A stretch of 64,000 nt of DNA from Pseudomonadota bacterium (GTDB taxonomy: Bacteria; Pseudomonadota; Gammaproteobacteria; Xanthomonadales; Xanthomonadaceae): NCBI GenBank assembly GCA_018242425.1, contig JAFEBX010000009.1:186001-250000 (forward strand), read 5' to 3'. The notes below the pieces were generated by a model. That model ran no database searches and had not been told where the DNA came from. It saw only the letters and a list, made by a program, of their open reading frames with translations. This document shows, in pieces, positions 1 to 8,934 of this stretch (position 1 is its first letter; each line of letters begins with the position of its first letter). The position numbers were made by a program, and so were the translations under genes.

Positions 1-1064
1 TCGAATACATAACGCGCCGGCACCGCCGCGAGCGAGTAGGCGCCGGTGAATTCGGTCGCCGGGAAAGTGGCCTGCACCGCCGTGACATGGTCGAGCACGG
101 CGCGCGCTTCGGCGTCATGGCCTTCCTGCAGATACGAATACATCAGGTAATCGAGCGCGTGCAGCTCTTCGGTTTCGGTCGCGGTGCGGCCGCGTTGCGC
201 GGCATAGGCGCGCGCCGCTTCGGCCGCGCCGCGGTTGGTCGCCGCCGATTCGTCCCACATGCCCAGGCGCGTGAAGATGTGCGAGGGCATGTGCAGCGCG
301 TGCGGCACCCATGGCGCGATCGCGGCGTAGGCCTGCGCCGCCGGCAACGCCTGCCTGGCCAGCGCGGGGTAGTCGTAGCTGTGGATGATGTAGTGCGCGA
401 CGCCGGGGTGGCGTGGGTTCTGTTTCCACAGGCGCTCGAGCATTGCGCCCGCCTTCTTCTGCCTGGACAGTGTCGTATCGGCGGGCGTGGCGTAACCGGC
501 CGCCAGCACTGCGAAGGCATCGAAGACCCGCACTTCGAAATCGCCCGGGAACTGGCGATAGAGACGATCCATGGCGGCTTCGTACGCCATCACCCGTGCC
601 GGCGCCCCGACCGGGCCGTGGCAGGACTGCCCGACCGGCGCCGTCGCGACCACGTTGTCCGGCGTCGAGTAATACGCGGCGATCGCCTTGATGAAGCCGC
701 GCTCGCGCGGCGTCGCCTTCAGGGCCAGCGCACGGTCGGCCGCCACCTTGCCCGCCGCGAATTCCTCGGGCTGCGGCGGTGTCCAGATCGGATGCCACCA
801 GGTCTGGGCGATCCCCCATTGCGCCATCGCGCACCCGGGGTCGCGCTCCGCCACCGTGGTGAAGATGCGCCGGGACTCCTCGTAGAAGAACGAGTGCAGC
901 AACGCCACCCCGCGCTCGAAATCGGGCTGGACGGCCGCCTTGCAGGAGGTCGGGAACGAAATGGCCCCGGCGGAGCGCAGGTCCCCGGGGGCATGGGCCT
1001 CGACCGCCAGCGCCGGCCACGGGGCGAGGCACAGCAGGCCCGCAAGGAATCTCGACTTGCCCAT
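1..1064 (-). CDS. Exported TPR-like protein, C-terminus beyond window
   Basis: The reading frame is open from an ATG at 1064 to the left edge (354 codons seen), so the C-terminal part is missing. It begins with a signal peptide (hydrophobic [14 protein letters not shown], probable cleavage after ALA at about residue 20), so the product is probably periplasmic. The mature part is alpha-helical with repeated short helices such as [20 protein letters not shown] and [20 protein letters not shown], which resemble degenerate tetratricopeptide repeats. Proteins of this kind in Xanthomonadaceae are annotated only as hypothetical or TPR proteins. It is divergent from rpmB. No catalytic motif is seen, and the specific role is unknown. 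Confidence 0.75.
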   Translation of the reverse strand, partial: MGKSRFLAGLLCLAPWPALAVEAHAPGDLRSAGAISFPTSCKAAVQPDFERGVALLHSFFYEESRRIFTTVAERDPGCAMAQWGIAQTWWHPIWTPPQPEEFAAGKVAADRALALKATPRERGFIKAIAAYYSTPDNVVATAPVGQSCHGPVGAPARVMAYEAAMDRLYRQFPGDFEVRVFDAFAVLAAGYATPADTTLSRQKKAGAMLERLWKQNPRHPGVAHYIIHSYDYPALARQALPAAQAYAAIAPWVPHALHMPSHIFTRLGMWDESAATNRGAAEAARAYAAQRGRTATETEELHALDYLMYSYLQEGHDAEARAVLDHVTAVQATFPATEFTGAYSLAAVPARYVF

Positions 1065-1318
1065 GGCGCCCTCGGTCCCGGTCAGGTGGGCGCCATATAT
1101 GCCGCGCCCCCGCCGCCGGGGTCACTCATCCCCGCAACTTGCCTGCCGGCCCGGTTTCCCGCATAATTTCCGGCTCGCTGCGTCCGGACTCCGGGCTTGC
1201 GGTCCCGGCAACACGATCCCGGCCGCCTGCAGCACCCCCGCATCGTGTGGCGAAGCAATTCGCCGGGGCCGCCACCTTCCGGGCTACGGAGGGCAATACC
1301 GACACCATGAGGTGCGCA
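1065..1318. promoter_or_regulatory. Divergent intergenic region upstream of rpmB
   Basis: This 254-base gap separates the minus-strand TPR-like gene from rpmB and should hold both promoters. The only element I can place firmly is the rpmB Shine-Dalgarno GAGGTG at 1309-1314, four bases before the ATG. No convincing -35/-10 pair or riboswitch-like fold was recognised by eye. Confidence 0.4.
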
Positions 1319-1555
1319 ATGTCACGAGTCTGCCAAGTCACCGGCAAGCGTACGACGACGGGTAACAACGTCTCGCACGCGATGAACAAAACCCGCCGCC
1401 GTTTCCTCCCCAACCTGCACGAGCGCCGCTTCTGGGTGGCTTCGGAAAACCGTTGGGTGAAGCTGCGTCTTTCCACCAAGGCCCTGCGCACCATCGACAA
1501 GAACGGCATCGACGCCGTGCTCGCCGAAATGCGCGCACGCGGCGAAAAGGTCTGA
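1319..1555 (+). CDS. rpmB: 50S ribosomal protein L28
   Basis: This encodes L28, a component of the large ribosomal subunit. The 78-residue product starts [21 protein letters not shown] and contains the conserved [11 protein letters not shown] and [19 protein letters not shown] segments; full length for the family. The ATG at 1319 is preceded by GAGGTG, whereas longer in-frame extensions upstream lack any L28 similarity. It is followed after 14 bases by rpmG, the usual bacterial pairing, and the two share the terminator at 1764-1789. Confidence 0.98.
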   Translation: MSRVCQVTGKRTTTGNNVSHAMNKTRRRFLPNLHERRFWVASENRWVKLRLSTKALRTIDKNGIDAVLAEMRARGEKV

Positions 1556-1569
1556 GGAGTTAAAACACC

Positions 1570-1734
1570 ATGGCAACCAAGCGCGACAAGATCCGCCTGA
1601 TCTCCTCGGCCAACACCGGCCATTTCTACACCACCGACAAGAACAAGAAGAACACGCCCGGCAAGATGGAGATCAAGAAGTACGATCCCGTCGTCCGCAA
1701 GCACGTGATCTACAAGGAAGGCAAGATCAAGTAA
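1570..1734 (+). CDS. rpmG: 50S ribosomal protein L33
   Basis: This encodes L33 of the large ribosomal subunit, 54 residues, too short for many ORF filters. The protein reads [20 protein letters not shown] at the start and continues with [20 protein letters not shown]. It lacks the four-cysteine zinc ribbon of the Cys-containing L33 form, as in other gammaproteobacteria. A Shine-Dalgarno-like GAGGAG overlaps the end of rpmB at 1554-1559, close to the stop codon, which suggests the pair is cotranscribed and possibly translationally coupled. Confidence 0.97.
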   Translation: MATKRDKIRLISSANTGHFYTTDKNKKNTPGKMEIKKYDPVVRKHVIYKEGKIK

Positions 1735-1763
1735 GCCTTTCGCTTGTTGGAAGCGATACGAGA

Positions 1764-1789
1764 AACCCCGCCGAGAGGCGGGGTTTTTT
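1764..1789 (+). terminator. Rho-independent terminator of rpmB-rpmG
   Basis: A perfect 9-bp stem AACCCCGCC (1764-1772) and GGCGGGGTT (1777-1785) closes on the stable tetraloop GAGA. The 3' arm runs into six T residues (1784-1789). It lies 29 bases after the rpmG stop and marks the boundary between the ribosomal operon and the less GC-rich segment that follows. Confidence 0.95.
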
Positions 1790-1979
1790 GTTGGGTGCGG
1801 AAGGGGGTTAAGGTGGATGTCGGCCAGAAGCGGCCTTAAGCCGACCCGACCAAGAGCGGTCATTTACGGGGAGAATGGCCTTACTCGCATAGCGGCAAAT
1901 TCGGCCAGCGCACTATCCTTTTTCTCAAATCAAGCGCTATCGTTCTTCGACCAACTTCGCTCTTCCACTCGAGTTCCTG

Positions 1980-2843
1980 ATGGCTGTTCTCAACCAATCG
2001 GACATCGCCGATCCGCAACGAGAAGTACAACGACTCTTGGGTCGATGCCTCTTGCGTTTGCAGCAGTACGAGCGATTGCTGAAAGCCATGATTGGAATAC
2101 AGAAGTTGTCTGGCACGCCCGAGACGCTCCCGCATGCCCTGGCCGCCCGGAAGGCCGAGGCTAGCGACAAGACACTAGGCACGTTGATCGGCCGCCTGAT
2201 GGGCGACTACATCGTGAAAGAGGGTAGTGAATCGCCTGACGACCCGCCCAAGCATCCCAGCTCCCCATTCCATTTCAGCTTCCGGATGCAGTTCAATCTG
2301 CCAGCCGAACGTCACGAGGCCCTCAATGCGGAACTACGCGAGCTGGTGACACTGCGAAATTCACTAGTGCATCACTTCATCGACTTGCATGATCTGTGGA
2401 CTATCGATGGCTGCCTTCAAGCCCAAGATTCGCTGAACCGATCATACGCAGAGATAGACCGGCACGTCGAACAACTAGCCACGCTTGCGGGCTACATGGA
2501 TGATGCAAGGCAGGCGGCAGCCGAACTAATCCAATCCCCCCAGTTCTACGACACGGTAGTCAATGGCATCGGGCCCGACGGCCAGATTTACTGGCCCATC
2601 GCCGGCATTGTCGGGGCGTTGAGGGAAGCTCTCCGGGAACTGTCCATCGATGGCTGGGTGAATCTGGATGCCGCCGTGCTGTGGGTGTCCGAGCATCATC
2701 CGCAACAAACTCCACAGAAGTACGGCTGTTCCCGCTGGCGTCAGGTCATCCACGAATCCGGACAATTCGAGTTGCGTCGCTTCGCGCACAACGGACAATT
2801 CGGGGCGTGGTATCGGGAACGGCCTAACGCGATCGACTGCTAA
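1980..2843 (+). CDS. HEPN-like / OST-HTH (LOTUS) domain protein
   Basis: The 287-residue protein has an N-terminal helical region with the segment ELVTLRNSLVHHFIDLHDLW. Its RNSLVH string fits the RX4-6H motif of HEPN domains, many of which are RNases. The C-terminal about 90 residues (WPIAGIVGALREALREL through KYGCSRWRQVIHESGQFELRR) match the OST-HTH/LOTUS pattern, a winged-helix fold predicted to bind RNA. Similar roughly 290-residue proteins occur scattered in proteobacteria, without a known function to me. The ATG at 1980 is preceded by no strong Shine-Dalgarno. Codon use is less GC-biased than the neighbours, suggesting transfer. RNA binding or cleavage is inference from domains only. Confidence 0.75.
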   Translation: MAVLNQSDIADPQREVQRLLGRCLLRLQQYERLLKAMIGIQKLSGTPETLPHALAARKAEASDKTLGTLIGRLMGDYIVKEGSESPDDPPKHPSSPFHFSFRMQFNLPAERHEALNAELRELVTLRNSLVHHFIDLHDLWTIDGCLQAQDSLNRSYAEIDRHVEQLATLAGYMDDARQAAAELIQSPQFYDTVVNGIGPDGQIYWPIAGIVGALREALRELSIDGWVNLDAAVLWVSEHHPQQTPQKYGCSRWRQVIHESGQFELRRFAHNGQFGAWYRERPNAIDC

Positions 2844-2978
2844 CAAAAGTGGCGGGGCAATTTCCCGGAATGGGCCTTCGGGCTACCGACGTCCGCCTTG
2901 GGGTCGAAGGCAGCCATATAGCGACGACGAGCCACGCCTTCTTGTAGGCTACCGGCGTTGGCAACATTGAGAAATCTC

Positions 2979-4382
2979 ATGGTCAATCGCACTCGTCGAG
3001 CTCTGCTTGGTGCGGCAGCTTGCGCCGCCATTACCTCATATGTAACGCGCAGTGAGGCAGCCACAGCGGACCGGGAATTCGTCGGCACATGGTCGGCTTT
3101 CCTGGATAGCGACGATCCACCGACTCGCCTGAGACTGATTATTGATGCGGATGGCTCAGGGCACCTGGCCGTTATGGGCATCGTCGATGTCATTGATCTT
3201 CCGATTCATCGAATCCTCATTTCCGGAAACACGCTGCGCATCGAGACCGATCAGCCGCCACTGATCTACGACGCGAAGCTTGAGAGCGGCCGTATCAAGG
3301 GAACGTGTAGCCGCGGCGGCCAGAACATTCCGCTGGATTTCGTTCGTGGCGACCTGTACACCGAGCCGCCGCCGATCAACTTTCCACCGGCACCCCTAAG
3401 CGCAAAACGCTTGCACGAATTGCGCGTCATGGCACGCGCACCGGCGATGGGAGTTGGCTGGCAATTCCTAGGCGGCCCGCGGCGCGTGCTCGTGGACGGA
3501 ATCCGTTCGGTAAACGCAAGTGTCGCCGTGACTCGACAGGACAAGTGGCATCTTGGCTCCATCACGAAATCAATGACGGCGACCCTCGCCGCACGCATCG
3601 TCGAATCGGGTCGCTTGAGCTGGGACGCACGCATCGGGGACGTCCTGGGGAGTCGATGCAGCGAGATGCTGCAGGCATATCGCGACGTCACGCTTCTGCA
3701 CATACTCAGCCATCGCGGCGGCCTGCCGCGTGACGTGACAGTAGCGCATGCTGCGGATGGTCGTTCCCTGCAACGTTTGGACTATGTTCGCGCTGCATTG
3801 CGAATGCCTCGGGTCTCGAACCCGGGCGAACAGATGCTCTACAGCAATGTGGACTACGTCGTCGCCGGCTTGATGCTGGAGACGGTGACGGGTCAGCCTT
3901 GGGAATCCCTGATCGCCGATCATGTGTTTTCTCCGCTCGACATCAAGAGCTTCGGATTCGGTCCGCCCGGCCTTGCCGGAAAATTGGATCAGCCCCAGGG
4001 CCATGAACCTGCCCGCATAGGCCTGAAGCCGACCCGCTTCGACGAAGTATCTGAAGCCATGGCACCTGCCGGTCGCGTGCACATGAATTTGGACGATTTG
4101 CTCGTCTATCTGGAAGCCCACCGCGATCGACCGGAAACCTTCCTCAGCGAACCTTCGTGGTACACCCTGCACACCCCTCCGTTCGGCGGCGACTACGCGC
4201 TTGGGTGGTCGGTTTCGCCCAGCGGCGTTCTGAGCCATGGCGGCACCAACCAGAAGTGGAAAGCGGAGGTGGTCGTAGACCCCAAGGCTAGTCTGGTCTG
4301 CTGCAGTGCGGCCAATGTTCTCAACGGCAACACGCAGTCCGCATTACTTCAATTGCTCGGTTCGGCCAGACTGAGCAAGTGA
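2979..4382 (+). CDS. Serine hydrolase, beta-lactamase (class C / PBP4*) fold, Tat-type signal
   Basis: About 467 residues. The N-terminus carries a twin-arginine-like signal (NRTRRALLGAAACAA), implying folded export. A roughly 110-residue beta-rich N-terminal segment precedes the catalytic domain. The active-site motifs of the beta-lactamase-related family are visible: SITK (Ser-x-x-Lys) in WHLGSITKSMTATL, YSN (Tyr-x-Asn) in MLYSNVDYVVAG, and SHGGTN near the C-terminus in place of the KTG box. Such enzymes are esterases, D-aminopeptidases or amidases as often as beta-lactamases; the substrate is unknown. I chose ATG 2979 over an upstream TTG at 2958 because the signal peptide starts there. 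Its codon use is less GC-rich than the flanks, like the preceding gene. Confidence 0.8.
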   Translation: MVNRTRRALLGAAACAAITSYVTRSEAATADREFVGTWSAFLDSDDPPTRLRLIIDADGSGHLAVMGIVDVIDLPIHRILISGNTLRIETDQPPLIYDAKLESGRIKGTCSRGGQNIPLDFVRGDLYTEPPPINFPPAPLSAKRLHELRVMARAPAMGVGWQFLGGPRRVLVDGIRSVNASVAVTRQDKWHLGSITKSMTATLAARIVESGRLSWDARIGDVLGSRCSEMLQAYRDVTLLHILSHRGGLPRDVTVAHAADGRSLQRLDYVRAALRMPRVSNPGEQMLYSNVDYVVAGLMLETVTGQPWESLIADHVFSPLDIKSFGFGPPGLAGKLDQPQGHEPARIGLKPTRFDEVSEAMAPAGRVHMNLDDLLVYLEAHRDRPETFLSEPSWYTLHTPPFGGDYALGWSVSPSGVLSHGGTNQKWKAEVVVDPKASLVCCSAANVLNGNTQSALLQLLGSARLSK

Positions 4383-4518
4383 GGTTTCCGAGTCTTGTTC
4401 CTGTCGAGTTTGCGCGAACTGCGTTCCTCGGAGCTGCCGCTCCTGTTCGTCTCGCAAGGGTCGAAAGCGGCCGCAGCCCTCACCGAGGAACTTGCCAGCC
4501 GCTTTCCCACGGCTACAA

Positions 4519-5019
4519 CTACCACCCCTCCACAAGCAACTCATCCAGCTGCGCAAACTGCTCCGGCAGCCCTTGCGCGGAACCTGCAAGCGCTTCTTCC
4601 AGCGCTTCCGTGGTCGGATAGAGTTCGTGGAAGGTCACCAGCGTCTTGTCGCCCTGCTCCTCGAACGTCACCGTGGTCACGGCACCCTGGTCGCTGCTTT
4701 CCTCATTGGTCCAGACGATGCGCTTGCCGGGCGTGACTTCCTTGTAGGTGCCGAAGAACGCCATCGGCTGGTCGAAGGCCGGATGGCTGAACACGAAGCG
4801 ATAGCTGCCGCCGGTGCGCACGTCCATCTCGCACGACACCAGTGACATGCCCACCGACTTCGGGACCCACCAGCGCTGGAACAGTTCGGGTTTGCTCCAC
4901 GCCTCGAAGACGAGACGCGCCGGCGCATCGAAGGTGCGCGTGACGACGAGCTCGAGGTCGGACTTGCGTTCCACCACGGTGCGATGGGCGTTCTGATTAC
5001 CTGCGTTTCCGTTGGGCAT
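4519..5019 (-). CDS. AHSA1-type SRPBCC family protein
   Basis: A 166-residue protein of the START/Bet v 1-like AHSA1 family, which forms a deep hydrophobic ligand cavity. Family features are the strand-helix start VVTRTFDAPARLVFEAWSKP, the LFQRWWVPKSVGM segment, the GGSYRFVF strand, and FHELYPTTEALEEALAG near the end. Its start codon lies 23 bases inside the 3' end of the ArsR gene, so the two are cotranscribed and probably translationally coupled. ArsR-AHSA1 pairs are common in bacteria; the ligand is not known. Autoregulation through the operator at 5352-5367 would control both genes. Confidence 0.85.
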   Translation of the reverse strand: MPNGNAGNQNAHRTVVERKSDLELVVTRTFDAPARLVFEAWSKPELFQRWWVPKSVGMSLVSCEMDVRTGGSYRFVFSHPAFDQPMAFFGTYKEVTPGKRIVWTNEESSDQGAVTTVTFEEQGDKTLVTFHELYPTTEALEEALAGSAQGLPEQFAQLDELLVEGW

Positions 5020-5359
5020 CTGCCTTCTCCTTGCGTTTCAATTGTTGGACGATTGCGTCCAGTGCGTTGAAGCGTGCATCCCACAGCTCGCGGTGGCGTT
5101 CGATCCACGCCGCTTCTTCCTCCATCCGGCGCGGCCCGAGCCTGCAGGTGCGCACGCGCCCGATCTTTTCGGTCGTCACCAGTCCCGCCTCTTCCAGCAC
5201 GCTGACGTGCTTCTTCATGCCGGTGAGGGTCATGTCGAAGCGTTCGGCAAGGTCGGTGATGGAGGCATCCGACCCCGCGAGCTGTTCCAGCACGCCGCGC
5301 CGGGTGGCATCGGAGATCGCGGCGAAGGTGGCGTCGAGGCGGGCTTGATACTGAACCAT
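4997..5359 (-). CDS. ArsR family winged-helix transcriptional regulator
   Basis: A 120-residue repressor-type regulator starting MVQYQARLDATFAAISDATR. The winged-helix segment TRRGVLEQLAGSDASITDLAERF, followed by MTLTGMKKHVSVLEEAGLV, is the typical ArsR DNA-reading helix-turn-helix and its wing. The metal-binding ELCVC motif of arsenic sensors is absent, so it is more like the SdpR group that is paired with SRPBCC proteins. A longer frame from 5425 exists, but the ATG at 5359 gives the family length and lies within a perfect palindrome that is probably its own operator. It overlaps the downstream AHSA1 gene. Confidence 0.88.
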   Translation of the reverse strand: MVQYQARLDATFAAISDATRRGVLEQLAGSDASITDLAERFDMTLTGMKKHVSVLEEAGLVTTEKIGRVRTCRLGPRRMEEEAAWIERHRELWDARFNALDAIVQQLKRKEKADAQRKRR

Positions 5360-5367
5360 ATGGTTCA
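5352..5367. promoter_or_regulatory. Palindromic operator over the arsR start codon
   Basis: TGAACCATATGGTTCA is a perfect 16-bp palindrome. Its central CAT forms the minus-strand ATG start of the ArsR gene. A regulator bound here would block initiation of its own operon, and could also affect the divergent kinase gene 115 bases away. That ArsR is the binder is inferred from position and symmetry. Confidence 0.65.
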
Positions 5368-5481
5368 CTGTACTCCGACTTTTCGAGGTGCGCAAGTGGG
5401 GGTTCCCGAATGCATGGCGCGCCACGATTTGCCCGCCAACCGCCGCGCCCGCACACTCCCCTGACCGGATCGAGGATTCCC

Positions 5482-8400
5482 ATGCTGCCTGGCTGGATGC
5501 TCCTGTTGGCGTCGATCGGCTATGCCGCGCTGTTGTTCGGCGTGGCCTGGCTGGGCGATCGCCACCCGGTCTATCCGCGGCTGCGCTGGCTTCGGCCGAT
5601 CGTCTACAGCCTCGCGCTGGCGGTGTACTGCTCGTCGTGGACGTTCTACGGCGCGGTCGGCACTGCCGCGCGCCAAGGCATCGGCTACCTGCCGATCTAT
5701 CTCGGGCCGCTGCTGGTGCTGATGTTCGGCTGGCGCATCATCGAGCGGATGGCGCTGATCGCGCAGTCGCAGAACACGGTTTCGATCTCCGACTTCCTGT
5801 CCGCGCGCTACGGCCGTTCGCAGCAGCTCGCGGCATTGGTGACGGTGATCGCGCTGATCGCCGCGGTGCCCTACTTCGCGTTGCAGTTCAAGGCGGTGGC
5901 GATCAGTCTCGACGTGCTGCGCGGCAGCGGCGCACCGATCACGCCGTTCGGAGACCCCGCGCTCTACATCGCCGCATTGATGGCGCTGTTCGCGATCCTG
6001 TTCGGTACCCGCGAGGTCGATGCCACCGAACACCGCCCGGGCATGATGCTGGCGATCGCGCTGGAGTCCCTGGTCAAGATCGTCGCGCTGATCGCGGTCG
6101 GCGTGTTCGCGATCGGCTGGCTCGGCAGGCACGATGCTTCCGTCATCGATGCCACCCGCACGCTGGTGGAGAATTCGCCACCGATCGGCTTCGTCGGACA
6201 GACGCTGCTCGCGTTCGCCGCGATCCTGTGCCTGCCGCGCCAGTTCCACGTCGCCGTGGTCGAATGCGGCGACGTCGCCGACATCCGCCGCGCACGCTGG
6301 CTGTTCGGCGCCTACCTGGTGGTGATCTGCCTGATGGTGCTGCCGATCGCCGCCGCCGGCGTCAGCGCATTCGGGCACGACGGCAAGGCGCTGGCCGACA
6401 GTTTCGTGCTGGCCTTGCCGCTGGCCGGCCACAGCAATGCACTGGCGATGCTGGCCTATGTCGGCGGATTCTCCGCAGCGACCGGTATGGTGATCGTGGC
6501 GAGCGTCGCGTTGGCGACGATGGTGAGCAACGACATCGTGATGCCGCTGCTGTTGCGTTCGCGTCGCGTCGATCACGCCGGTGCCGACGTTGCATCGACG
6601 GTATTGTGGATCCGTCGCGGCGCGATCGTGATGCTGGCGGCGATGGCCTGGGGCTATTACCGTTTCAGCGCCAGCGATACCGCACTCTCCGCCTATGGGT
6701 TGATGGCATTCGCGGCGGTGGCGCAATTCGCGCCGGCGCTGATCGGCGGCTTGTACTGGCGCGGTGCCAGTCGCCGCGGCGCCGAACTCGCGCTGGTGCT
6801 GGGCTTCGGTATCTGGACCTACACCCTGTTGCTGCCTGCGTTGGCGAATTCGGGATGGTTCGGCGATGCATGGATCAACGCCGGACCGTTCGGGATCGGC
6901 TGGCTGCGCCCGCATCAGTTGTTCGGCGTATCCGGCTGGGATCCGCTGACGCACGGCACGATCTGGTCGCTGCTGTTCAACACCGGCGGCCTGTTGCTGG
7001 GTTCGATGCGCTGGCGCCCCAATCTCGACGAGCGCCTGCGCGCATCGCCCTTCCTTGATCCCTATGCCGAACGCACGCTCGCTGCCGGCGAATGGTCGGG
7101 CAATATCCAGATCGCCGACCTGCTGACGCTGTGCGCGCGCGTACTCGGTGAACGCACCGCGCAACGCGCCTTCGAGGAACAAGCCCGCACCAACGGCCAC
7201 GCGTTGCAGCCAGGCGCACGCGCCGGACGCCAGTGGATTCAGTTCAGCGAACGCCTGCTTGCCGCCGCGATCGGCGCGGCATCGGCACGCCTGATGCTGA
7301 CCAGCGCGCTGCGCGGATCCGGCATGGAAGTGGCGGAAGTGGTCGCGGTGCTCGACGAAGCCGGGCAGGAACTGCGCTTCAACCGCGAGATCCTGTCGAA
7401 CACCTTGGAGAACATCGACCAGGGCGTGAGCGTGGTCGATCGCAACATGCGCCTGGTGGCGTGGAATCGCCGCTACCAGCAGTTGTTCGGTTATCCCGAC
7501 GGCATGTTGTACGTCGGCCGCCCGGTCGCCGACCTGATCCGCCACAACATCGAGCGCGGCGAGATCGGCGAAGTCAGCGAAGGCAACATCGAACAGCAGA
7601 TCGGGAAACGCATCGCCCACATGCGCGCGGGCTCGCCGCATGTCGCTGTGCGCATCAGCGGCGATGGCCGCGTGATCGAACTGCACGGACAGGCCCTGCC
7701 GCGCGGCGGCTATGTCACCAGTTACAGCGACATCAGCGAGCACGTGCGCGCCCAGCGCGAATTGCGCGAAATCAACGAAACGCTGGAACAGCGCGTCGAC
7801 GAACGCACCCGCGAGGCCGAAGCCGCGCAGGAATCGCGCTCGCGCTTCCTCACCGCGGTCAGCCACGACGTGTTGCAGCCGTTGAACGCGGCGCGCCTGT
7901 TCGCCTCGGCGTTGCGCGAAAGCGCCGATCCCGCCGAATCGCGCCACCTCGCCGAGCGCGTCGACGTGTCCCTGCGCGCCGCCGAGGAATTGCTGGATGG
8001 CTTGCTCGATGTCTCGCGCCTCGACGCCGGCGCGCTGACGCCGGCGCTGCAGGACGTCGATACGGCGCAACTGCTGCAGGAACTCGCGGCGCAGTACGTG
8101 CCGATGGCCGCCGGGCGCGGCATCGACATCCGCGTGCACGCACCGCGGCTTTTCGTGCGCAGCGATCGCCGCCTGCTGCGCCGGGTGCTGCAGAATTTCC
8201 TCGCCAACGCGCTGCGCTACACCCCGCACGGACGCATCGTGCTGGCGGCGCGCGCACGCGGGTCACAAGTCGAATTGCAGGTCTGGGATACCGGCCCCGG
8301 CATCCCCGAACACCACATGCGCCAGATCTACGACGAGTTCCATCGCTACGAGCAGGCGTTCGATTGGGACGGACGCGGCATGGGCCTCGGCCTGTCGATC

Positions 8401-8934
8401 TGCCAGCGCATCGCCAAGCTGCTCGGCCACGCGCTCGATGCCCGTTCCGCCATCGGCCGCGGCAGCATGTTCTCGATCCGGGCGCCGCGCGTGGCGATCG
8501 ATGCAGCGGTGCCGACGCCGGCGCATGCAGCGCTGGCCACGGTCGATCCGTCACTGGCCGGGTTGCGCGTGCTCTGTGTCGACAACGATCCCGACATCCT
8601 CGCCGGCATGCGCGCATTGCTCGGACGCTGGCAAGTCGAGGTGTCGTGCGCGGCGACCATCGACGAAGCACTGGCGCAGGCCAGGGTGTCGCCGGACGTG
8701 TTGCTGGTCGACTACCACCTGCACGACCGCATGGACGGACTCGATGCCCTGGGCGCCTTGCAGGCGCAATGCCCGCACGCACGCGGGGCACTACTCACCG
8801 CCGATGGCAGCGACGCACTGAAGCGGCGCGCGCAGGAACGCGGCGTGCAGGTGCTGACCAAGCCGGTGAAGCCCGCTTCGCTGCGGGCGTTCCTCGCCGC
8901 GCGACGTACGGTGGGCACGCCCGAAACCGGCTAG
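5482..8934 (+). CDS. crbS: CrbS-like sensor: sodium/solute symporter-PAS-histidine kinase-receiver hybrid
   Basis: This 1150-residue inner-membrane sensor has four modules. Residues about 1-510 form a multi-pass SSS (sodium:solute symporter) domain beginning MLPGWMLLLASIGYAALLFG. A PAS domain follows at about 635-750 (ENIDQGVSVVDRNMRLVAWN). The kinase core has H-box SHDVLQPLNA with the phospho-accepting His at about 795, N-box NFLANALRY near 905 and G-boxes DTGPGIP and GMGLGLS near 960. A C-terminal receiver (about 1028-1145) has Asp in LLVDYHL near 1077. This matches the CbrA/CrbS class; CrbS with CrbR activates acs. GAGGA at 5472-5476 supports the ATG at 5482. Control of the nearby acetate genes is inference from context. 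Confidence 0.87.
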   Translation: MLPGWMLLLASIGYAALLFGVAWLGDRHPVYPRLRWLRPIVYSLALAVYCSSWTFYGAVGTAARQGIGYLPIYLGPLLVLMFGWRIIERMALIAQSQNTVSISDFLSARYGRSQQLAALVTVIALIAAVPYFALQFKAVAISLDVLRGSGAPITPFGDPALYIAALMALFAILFGTREVDATEHRPGMMLAIALESLVKIVALIAVGVFAIGWLGRHDASVIDATRTLVENSPPIGFVGQTLLAFAAILCLPRQFHVAVVECGDVADIRRARWLFGAYLVVICLMVLPIAAAGVSAFGHDGKALADSFVLALPLAGHSNALAMLAYVGGFSAATGMVIVASVALATMVSNDIVMPLLLRSRRVDHAGADVASTVLWIRRGAIVMLAAMAWGYYRFSASDTALSAYGLMAFAAVAQFAPALIGGLYWRGASRRGAELALVLGFGIWTYTLLLPALANSGWFGDAWINAGPFGIGWLRPHQLFGVSGWDPLTHGTIWSLLFNTGGLLLGSMRWRPNLDERLRASPFLDPYAERTLAAGEWSGNIQIADLLTLCARVLGERTAQRAFEEQARTNGHALQPGARAGRQWIQFSERLLAAAIGAASARLMLTSALRGSGMEVAEVVAVLDEAGQELRFNREILSNTLENIDQGVSVVDRNMRLVAWNRRYQQLFGYPDGMLYVGRPVADLIRHNIERGEIGEVSEGNIEQQIGKRIAHMRAGSPHVAVRISGDGRVIELHGQALPRGGYVTSYSDISEHVRAQRELREINETLEQRVDERTREAEAAQESRSRFLTAVSHDVLQPLNAARLFASALRESADPAESRHLAERVDVSLRAAEELLDGLLDVSRLDAGALTPALQDVDTAQLLQELAAQYVPMAAGRGIDIRVHAPRLFVRSDRRLLRRVLQNFLANALRYTPHGRIVLAARARGSQVELQVWDTGPGIPEHHMRQIYDEFHRYEQAFDWDGRGMGLGLSICQRIAKLLGHALDARSAIGRGSMFSIRAPRVAIDAAVPTPAHAALATVDPSLAGLRVLCVDNDPDILAGMRALLGRWQVEVSCAATIDEALAQARVSPDVLLVDYHLHDRMDGLDALGALQAQCPHARGALLTADGSDALKRRAQERGVQVLTKPVKPASLRAFLAARRTVGTPETG

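Noticed and set aside
115-1125. Minus-strand frame of 336 codons and plus-strand frame of 359 codons at the left edge
   Set aside because: Both are out of frame with the signal-peptide-bearing TPR-like gene that runs off the edge, and both are low-complexity Arg/Ala/Gly sequence.
2979-4382. Resistance beta-lactamase
   Set aside because: The SITK, YSN and SHGG motifs fit the wider serine-hydrolase family, and the KTG box and usual size of class C enzymes are not met; resistance cannot be claimed.
5365-8229. Minus-strand frame of 954 codons
   Set aside because: It is antisense to the well-conserved hybrid kinase and its translation is Arg/Gln/His/Ala-rich low complexity, as expected for a GC-rich shadow frame.
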